The notes beneath the pieces are model-generated. The model was not told the origin of the DNA and did not search any database. It worked only from the letters and a program-made list of their open reading frames with translations. DNA of 64,000 nucleotides from assembly GCF_043195105.1 (NCBI RefSeq), contig NZ_JBAFWO010000001.1, one strand, 5' to 3'. Made by a program: the position numbers and the translations under genes. Shown here piece after piece: positions 60,016 through 64,000 of the stretch. This DNA is from NCEH01 sp002257205. Lineage in GTDB: Bacteria; Pseudomonadota; Alphaproteobacteria; Rhizobiales; Xanthobacteraceae. The stretch's first letter is position 1, and each line of letters starts with the position of its first letter.

Positions 60016-60650
60016 GGCGTTAGCTCCGCGAACCGGGTGAGGAACCGTTCCTTGGCGGTTTCAGCCGGCCAAGGGGTGAGATAATCCTTCTCCGCCTCCG
60101 CGTCGAGGCGGATCGGGCGGCCGAAGAAGGCGCGCGCCTCCGGGGCCGCGAAGCCGGCAAGATGGGTCGCTTCCAGATAGGCGGACGCGCGGTCGGCGGT
60201 TTTGACGATCCGCGTCAGGGCCTGCGGCCATTCCGGCGGCAGGCCGAAGCGCAGGCTGATGGCAGCCAGCAGGCGCGCTTCCACCGCCTTGTAGTCGCCG
60301 CCGATCATGGCCTTGAAGGGCGAGATCATGTCGCCGATCACATATTCCGGCGCATCGTGCAGCAACACCGCGCGCCGCCAGCGCAGATCCATGTCGCCGA
60401 CCGCGCGGCGGGCGAGCTTTTCGGTCAGCAGGGAATGCTGGGCCACGGAAAAGATGTTCGCCCCGCGCGTCTGCCCGTTCCAGCGCGCCACGCGGGCAAG
60501 GCCGTGGGCGATATCCTCGATCTCGATGTCGAGCGGCGAGGGGTTCAGCAGGTCCAGCCGCCGGCCGGACAGCATGCGCTGCCACGCGCGCGGCGGGTTT
60601 TTCGCTTTGGGTAGGGGGCCGGCTCCGGGTCCGGTGGAAATCGCCGCCAT
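60012..60650 (-). CDS. HD-domain hydrolase (YfbR-like)
   Basis: The 212-residue protein has a helical HD fold: ANIFSVAQHSLLTEKLA, RRAVLLHDAPEYVIGDMISPFK (HD pair), and the distal D in VKTADRASAYLEATH. Similar to YfbR-type 5'-deoxynucleotidases and GTP/nucleotide hydrolases; the substrate is unknown. ATG 60650; a longer reading to 60707 is less likely. It forms an overlapping pair with the phosphatase gene. Confidence 0.88.
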   Translation of the reverse strand: MAAISTGPGAGPLPKAKNPPRAWQRMLSGRRLDLLNPSPLDIEIEDIAHGLARVARWNGQTRGANIFSVAQHSLLTEKLARRAVGDMDLRWRRAVLLHDAPEYVIGDMISPFKAMIGGDYKAVEARLLAAISLRFGLPPEWPQALTRIVKTADRASAYLEATHLAGFAAPEARAFFGRPIRLDAEAEKDYLTPWPAETAKERFLTRFAELTP

Positions 60651-60711
60651 GACGAATCGCGTGCTCCTTTGAATCCGAGAAGGTAAGCTTCCTCCAGCCT
60701 GGAACAACCCG

Positions 60712-61224
60712 ATGGTTTCCCTTATGGCCGACGCCGTCCGCCCGACCCTCGCCGCCAGCGCCGCCGTGTTTCGCGGCCCGCTGGTCCTGCTCGCCCAGCG
60801 CGGCTATGCCCCCGGCAAGGGCCTGTGGAGCCTGCCCGGCGGGCGGGTCGAGCCGGGCGAGACCCTGGCGGAGGCGGCGGCGCGCGAGGTGAGGGAGGAA
60901 GTCCAGGTCGAGGCGGACATCATCGGCCTCGCGGCGGCGCTTGATTTCATCTCCCGCGACGCGGACGGCACGCTGACGAGCCATTTCGTGGTGGCGGCCC
61001 ATGCCGCGCTCTGGCGCGCCGGGGAACCGGTGTTGAGCGACGAGGCGGTGGCGGTGGGCTGGTTCCATCCCGAGGAGGTGGCGGGCCTCGCCACCACCCA
61101 CGGCCTCGCCGACGTGGTGCATCGCGCCGCGCGTCTGCTGGCCACCGAGGGGGCGACGGCGGAGGGGGTCGCAGAGGGAGCGGCGGCGGATCAGCCGCAG
61201 GCCCTGGCGCACGCGCCCTCGTGA
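60712..61224 (+). CDS. Nudix hydrolase
   Basis: A 170-residue protein with a complete Nudix box GGRVEPGETLAEAAAREVREEVQV. Cytosolic pyrophosphohydrolase; a NADH, ADP-ribose or oxidised nucleotide substrate cannot be assigned. Divergent from the HD gene (62 bases between). ATGs at 60712 and 60724 are possible. It is followed after 47 bases by the TIGR02301 gene. Confidence 0.93.
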   Translation: MVSLMADAVRPTLAASAAVFRGPLVLLAQRGYAPGKGLWSLPGGRVEPGETLAEAAAREVREEVQVEADIIGLAAALDFISRDADGTLTSHFVVAAHAALWRAGEPVLSDEAVAVGWFHPEEVAGLATTHGLADVVHRAARLLATEGATAEGVAEGAAADQPQALAHAPS

Positions 61225-61271
61225 GCGCGGCCATCTTGACCGCGCGGGCGCCGCGCGGCACGAGTGGCGCC

Positions 61272-61691
61272 ATGTCGGCTTTCCTCACGTCGCCTTTCCC
61301 CGTGCCCCGCTTTCTCCTCGCCCTGCTGCTGGCTGTCGCGCTCGGCGTTTCGGGCGGGTCCGCACGGGCGGCGGACGGCTCGACCCCGCCTTATGAGGGC
61401 GACATGCTCAAGCTCGCGGAGCTTCTGGGCGGGCTGCATTATCTGCGTCCGCTGTGCGGCATGACGGCGGAAGGCCAGAGCTGGCGCGTGCAGATGCAGG
61501 ATCTGCTGGAGGCCGAGCAGCCCTCGGACGAGCGCAGGGCGAAGCTGATCGCGGCCTTCAACCAGGGCTATTCCAGCTATGCCCAGGTCTATCGCGCCTG
61601 CACCCCGGCAGCGGCGGCGGCGGTGCAGCGCCAATTGACCGAAGGGGCGAAGCTTGCCCACGACATCGCCGTGCGCTTCGGCGGAAATTGA
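61272..61691 (+). CDS. TIGR02301 exported protein
   Basis: The 139-residue protein has a signal peptide (about 10-33, cut near ARAAD). A conserved helical domain follows: MLKLAELLGGLHYLRPLCGMTAEGQSWRVQMQDLLEAE and KLIAAFNQGYSSYAQVYRACTPAAAAAVQR. Two cysteines likely form a disulfide. Function unknown. Commonly found beside Nudix genes in rhizobia, as here. ATG 61272 chosen; an upstream GTG (61221) overlaps the Nudix stop. Confidence 0.88.
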   Translation: MSAFLTSPFPVPRFLLALLLAVALGVSGGSARAADGSTPPYEGDMLKLAELLGGLHYLRPLCGMTAEGQSWRVQMQDLLEAEQPSDERRAKLIAAFNQGYSSYAQVYRACTPAAAAAVQRQLTEGAKLAHDIAVRFGGN

Positions 61692-61817
61692 GCGGGGAAA
61701 AGGCGGCTCCTGCCGGTGCGGCGGTTAACCTTTCGTTTAGAAGTTCCGCGACGGCGCCCCGGAACGTGGTAGGTATTCGTGCCGCCCCGGCCATGGGGCG
61801 CGGCGCGGAGGCCTCTC

Positions 61818-62081
61818 TTGTCCAGCACGACCCTTCCTCATCAGGACATCGCCGAACTGGGCTCGGACGAGCGCCATGTCGCCTTCAGCTATCTCGACGA
61901 TGCCTGGACCGAGGCCCTGCGCGACGGGCTGGATGAGGATTGCCTGGTGCAGGCGGCCCTGTTCACGGCCCTGCGCACGCTGGTCGCTGTTTATGGCGAG
62001 GAAGCCTGCGCCACCTATGTGGAGGGCCTCGCCGGCCGCATCCGCAAGGGCGAATATACCATCATCGGCCAGCGCCAATAA
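61818..62081 (+). CDS. conserved small hypothetical protein (TTG start)
   Basis: An 87-residue acidic helical protein: DERHVAFSYLDDAWTEALRDGLDEDCLVQAALFTALRTLVAVYGEEACATYVEGLAGRIRKGEYTI. GGAGG lies six bases before TTG 61818, and no ATG suits, so TTG is the start. The function is unknown; the pattern looks conserved in rhizobial relatives. It precedes a tandem repeat array. Confidence 0.75.
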   Translation: MSSTTLPHQDIAELGSDERHVAFSYLDDAWTEALRDGLDEDCLVQAALFTALRTLVAVYGEEACATYVEGLAGRIRKGEYTIIGQRQ

Positions 62082-62600
62082 GGCGGGGAGCCGGGCGCGC
62101 GCCCAAGTCCGCAGCGCTTGCCCGGCTAAGCCTCTCCATCGCTCTCCCGCCCCCTCCCCAGCCCTCCCCCGCAAGCGGGAGAGGGGGCGATCTGGCGGGG
62201 GCTGGGAGGAGCGCTCCATCCGTAAGCGCGGGGCAAATAGGCGCGGGGACGGGCGCGCGCCCAAGTCCGCAGCGCTTGCCCGGCTAGCCTCCCTATCGCT
62301 CTCCCGCCCCCTCCCCAGCCCTCCCCCGCAAGCGGGAGAGGGGGCGATCTGGCGGGGCAGGGAGGAGCGCTCAATCCGTAAGCGCGGGGCAAATAGGCGC
62401 GGGGACGGGCGCGCGCCCAAGTCCGTAGCGCGCTTGCCTGGCTAGCCTCCCAATCGCTCTCCCGCCCCCTCCCCAGCCCTCCCCCGCAAGCGGGAGAGGG
62501 GGCGATCTGGCGGGGGCTGGGAGGAACGCTCCATCCGCAAGCGCGGGGCGAACCCTCTCCCGCTTGCGGGGGAGGGCAGGGAGGGGGTCGCGCGCAGGGC
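62082..62600. repeat. tandem array of about 157 bp repeat units with embedded palindromes
   Basis: Three units begin GGGCGCGCGCCCAAGTCCG at 62093, 62251 and 62407 (periods 158 and 156) and differ by a few bases. Each holds the hairpin CCTCCCCCGCAAGCGGGAGAGG, flanked by GCTCTCCCGCCCCCTCCCC and GGGGCGATCTGGCGGGG. A partial fourth copy in inverted form follows (to about 62600). No supported gene in this 500-base gap. GGGCGCGCGCCC is itself a palindrome. Confidence 0.8.
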
Positions 62601-62616
62601 GCGGCGTGGCGCGATC

Positions 62617-63957
62617 TCACCCGCCCGGCTTCAGCGTCTCCAAAAACCGCACCGGCGCGCCGTGGGACGGGGCGATCAGCTCGCCTTCCCACATCACCTT
62701 GTTGCCGCGCACGATGGTGCCCACCGGCCAGCCCGTGACCTCCTTGCCGTCATAGGGCGTCCATTGGGCGCGCGAGGCGATCCAGGCATTGGTGATGGTG
62801 GCGCGGCGCTTGAGGTCCACCACCGTGAAGTCGGCGTCATAGCCCACCACGATGCGGCCCTTGCAGGCGATGTTGAACAGCCGCGCCGGGCCGGCGCTGG
62901 AGAGGTCCACGAACCGCTGCAACGAGAGCTTGCCGTTCGCCACCTGGTCCAGCATCAGCGGCACCAGGGTCTGCACGCCGGTCATGCCCGAGGGGCTTTC
63001 GGGATAGGTCTTGGCCTTCTCCTCCAGCGTGTGGGGCGCATGGTCGGAGCCGAGCACGTCCACCACGCCGTCGGTGACCGCCGCCCAGATGGCATCGCGA
63101 TGGCGCGCGCCGCGCACCGGCGGGTTCATCTGCGCCAGCGTGCCGAGCCGCTCGTAGCAATCGGGCGCGGCGAGCGTCAGGTGATGGGGGGTGACTTCCA
63201 CGGAAGCGACGTCGCGCGCGCCGGCGAGAAATTCCATCTCCTGCGCGGTCGAGACATGCAGCACATGCACCCGCGCGCCCACCTCGCGCGCCAGGTTCAC
63301 GAGGCGCTGGGTGGCGATGAGGGCGGCGACATCGTCGCGCCAGATCGGGTGCGAGGCGGGATTGCCCACCATGCGCATGGAGCGGCGCTCATTCAGGCGC
63401 GGCTCATCCTCGCAATGGAAGGCGGCGCGGCGGCGGATCACTTTGAGGATCTCGCGCACGCCGGCATCATCAGCCACCAGCAGCGAGCCGGTGGAGGAGC
63501 CGATGAACACCTTCACCCCGGCCGCGCCCGGCAGGCGCTCCAGCTCCGGCAGGTCGCGCACATTCTCGTGGGTGCCGCCCACATAGAAGGCGAAATCGCA
63601 ATGCATGCGGTTGGTGGCGCGGGCGATCTTGTCTTCCAGCGCGGCGGCGTCCGTGGTCTGGGGAGTGGTGTTCGGCATCTCGAACACGGCGGTCACCCCG
63701 CCCATCACCGCCGCGCGGGAGCCGGTTTCCAGATCTTCCTTCTGCTCCAGGCCCGGTTCGCGGAAATGCACCTGGGTGTCGATGACGCCCGGCAGAATGG
63801 TGAGGCCGGTGCAATCGATGGTTTCGCCCGCCGCGCGCGGGGAGAGGCGGCCGAGGGCGGCGATGCGGCCGGCGCTGACGCCGACGTCCAGCATCGCTTC
63901 GCCCGCCGGGGTCACGACGCTGCCGCCCTTGAGGATGAAGTCGAAGGTATCCGCCAT
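62617..63957 (-). CDS. pyrC: dihydroorotase (class I PyrC)
   Basis: A 446-residue amidohydrolase with TQVHFREPGLEQKEDLETGSRAA (HxH), the metal-bridging lysine in VKVFIGSSTGSL, HVLHVSTAQEM, VTPHHLTL and the catalytic Asp in GSDHAPH. It converts carbamoyl aspartate to dihydroorotate in pyrimidine synthesis. Allantoinase-like relatives share the fold, but the TGMTGVQTLVPLML segment and length fit dihydroorotase. Start ATG 63957; the upstream gene, beyond the window edge, may be pyrB. Confidence 0.93.
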   Translation of the reverse strand: MADTFDFILKGGSVVTPAGEAMLDVGVSAGRIAALGRLSPRAAGETIDCTGLTILPGVIDTQVHFREPGLEQKEDLETGSRAAVMGGVTAVFEMPNTTPQTTDAAALEDKIARATNRMHCDFAFYVGGTHENVRDLPELERLPGAAGVKVFIGSSTGSLLVADDAGVREILKVIRRRAAFHCEDEPRLNERRSMRMVGNPASHPIWRDDVAALIATQRLVNLAREVGARVHVLHVSTAQEMEFLAGARDVASVEVTPHHLTLAAPDCYERLGTLAQMNPPVRGARHRDAIWAAVTDGVVDVLGSDHAPHTLEEKAKTYPESPSGMTGVQTLVPLMLDQVANGKLSLQRFVDLSSAGPARLFNIACKGRIVVGYDADFTVVDLKRRATITNAWIASRAQWTPYDGKEVTGWPVGTIVRGNKVMWEGELIAPSHGAPVRFLETLKPGG

Positions 63958-64000
63958 GTGGGGGCTCGCTCTAATCTGGAGGGGCCGGCTCTAATGTACG

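Noticed and set aside
62082..62600. CRISPR array
   Set aside because: Unit length about 157 bp with near-identical 'spacers'; no 20-50 bp repeat with unique spacers and no cas genes. It is a tandem copy of a dispersed palindrome.

Overview
The window is an ordinary, dense, high-GC (roughly two thirds G+C) chromosomal segment of an alphaproteobacterium, most likely of the order Hyphomicrobiales (Rhizobiales) and plausibly Xanthobacteraceae. The grounds are an Irr-type Fur regulator with a GCPFHDV heme motif, a class I (archaeal-type) lysyl-tRNA synthetase, two BA14K-family secreted proteins, a ccmABCDG-type cytochrome c maturation set, DUF2794 beside polA, and several intergenic palindromic repeats of the rhizobial type. 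I see no rRNA, tRNA, insertion sequence, prophage or CRISPR array. The genus cannot be fixed from sequence reading alone.

Layout. 0-9.6 kb: a MocR-type regulator, an AsmA-like protein, a pirin, a glutamine-synthetase-family/FAD-oxidase pair that looks like a polyamine or amine utilisation unit, and a DUF3108 exported protein. 9.9-17.3 kb: translation genes infC (ATT start), rpmI, rplT, pheS and pheT. The usual infC-rpmI-rplT block is split by two minus-strand BA14K genes, and a DUF559 gene sits between pheS and pheT. 17.4-25.4 kb: a GFA protein, an amine oxidase, a short-chain prenyl diphosphate synthase (ispA-type), mtgA, yciB, and the cytochrome c maturation genes ccmA, ccmB, ccmC, ccmD and ccmG, with a carboxymuconolactone-decarboxylase-like gene wedged between ccmB and ccmC. 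25.5-38.4 kb: acnA, DUF1223, a strong candidate small RNA with its own promoter and terminator, DUF2794, polA, cysG, a MoeB/ThiF-like E1 enzyme, a 2-hydroxyacid dehydrogenase, an SH3-domain protein and irr. 38.6-49.3 kb: dsbB, an HNH nuclease, an esterase, alkA, gluQRS, a perfect parS site, an AEC transporter, a SCO protein, a processive glycosyltransferase divergent from a solute-binding protein, and small exported proteins. 49.4-64 kb: lysS (class I), a 1-Cys peroxiredoxin, a MATE exporter, a LexA-like S24 regulator, a DNA-ligase/exonuclease repair pair, a TPR-methyltransferase, a tyrosine-phosphatase/HD-hydrolase pair, a Nudix hydrolase, a TIGR02301 protein, a tandem array of about 157 bp repeats, and pyrC.

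How the genes work together. Clear units are ccmA-ccmB, ccmC-ccmD-ccmG, the overlapping DNA ligase and exonuclease genes (two of the four members of the known ligase-associated repair cluster), the overlapping HD/phosphatase genes, and rpmI-rplT-(repeat)-pheS-DUF559-pheT. Most other genes are single housekeeping genes. The most notable non-coding items are the candidate small RNA at about 29.30-29.43 kb and the perfect 16 bp parS palindrome at 42390. The parS site places this segment within the ParB-bound, probably origin-proximal, part of the chromosome. I found no obviously new multi-gene system. The best leads are the small RNA, the isolated parS, and the LexA-like repressor abutting a DNA repair pair.
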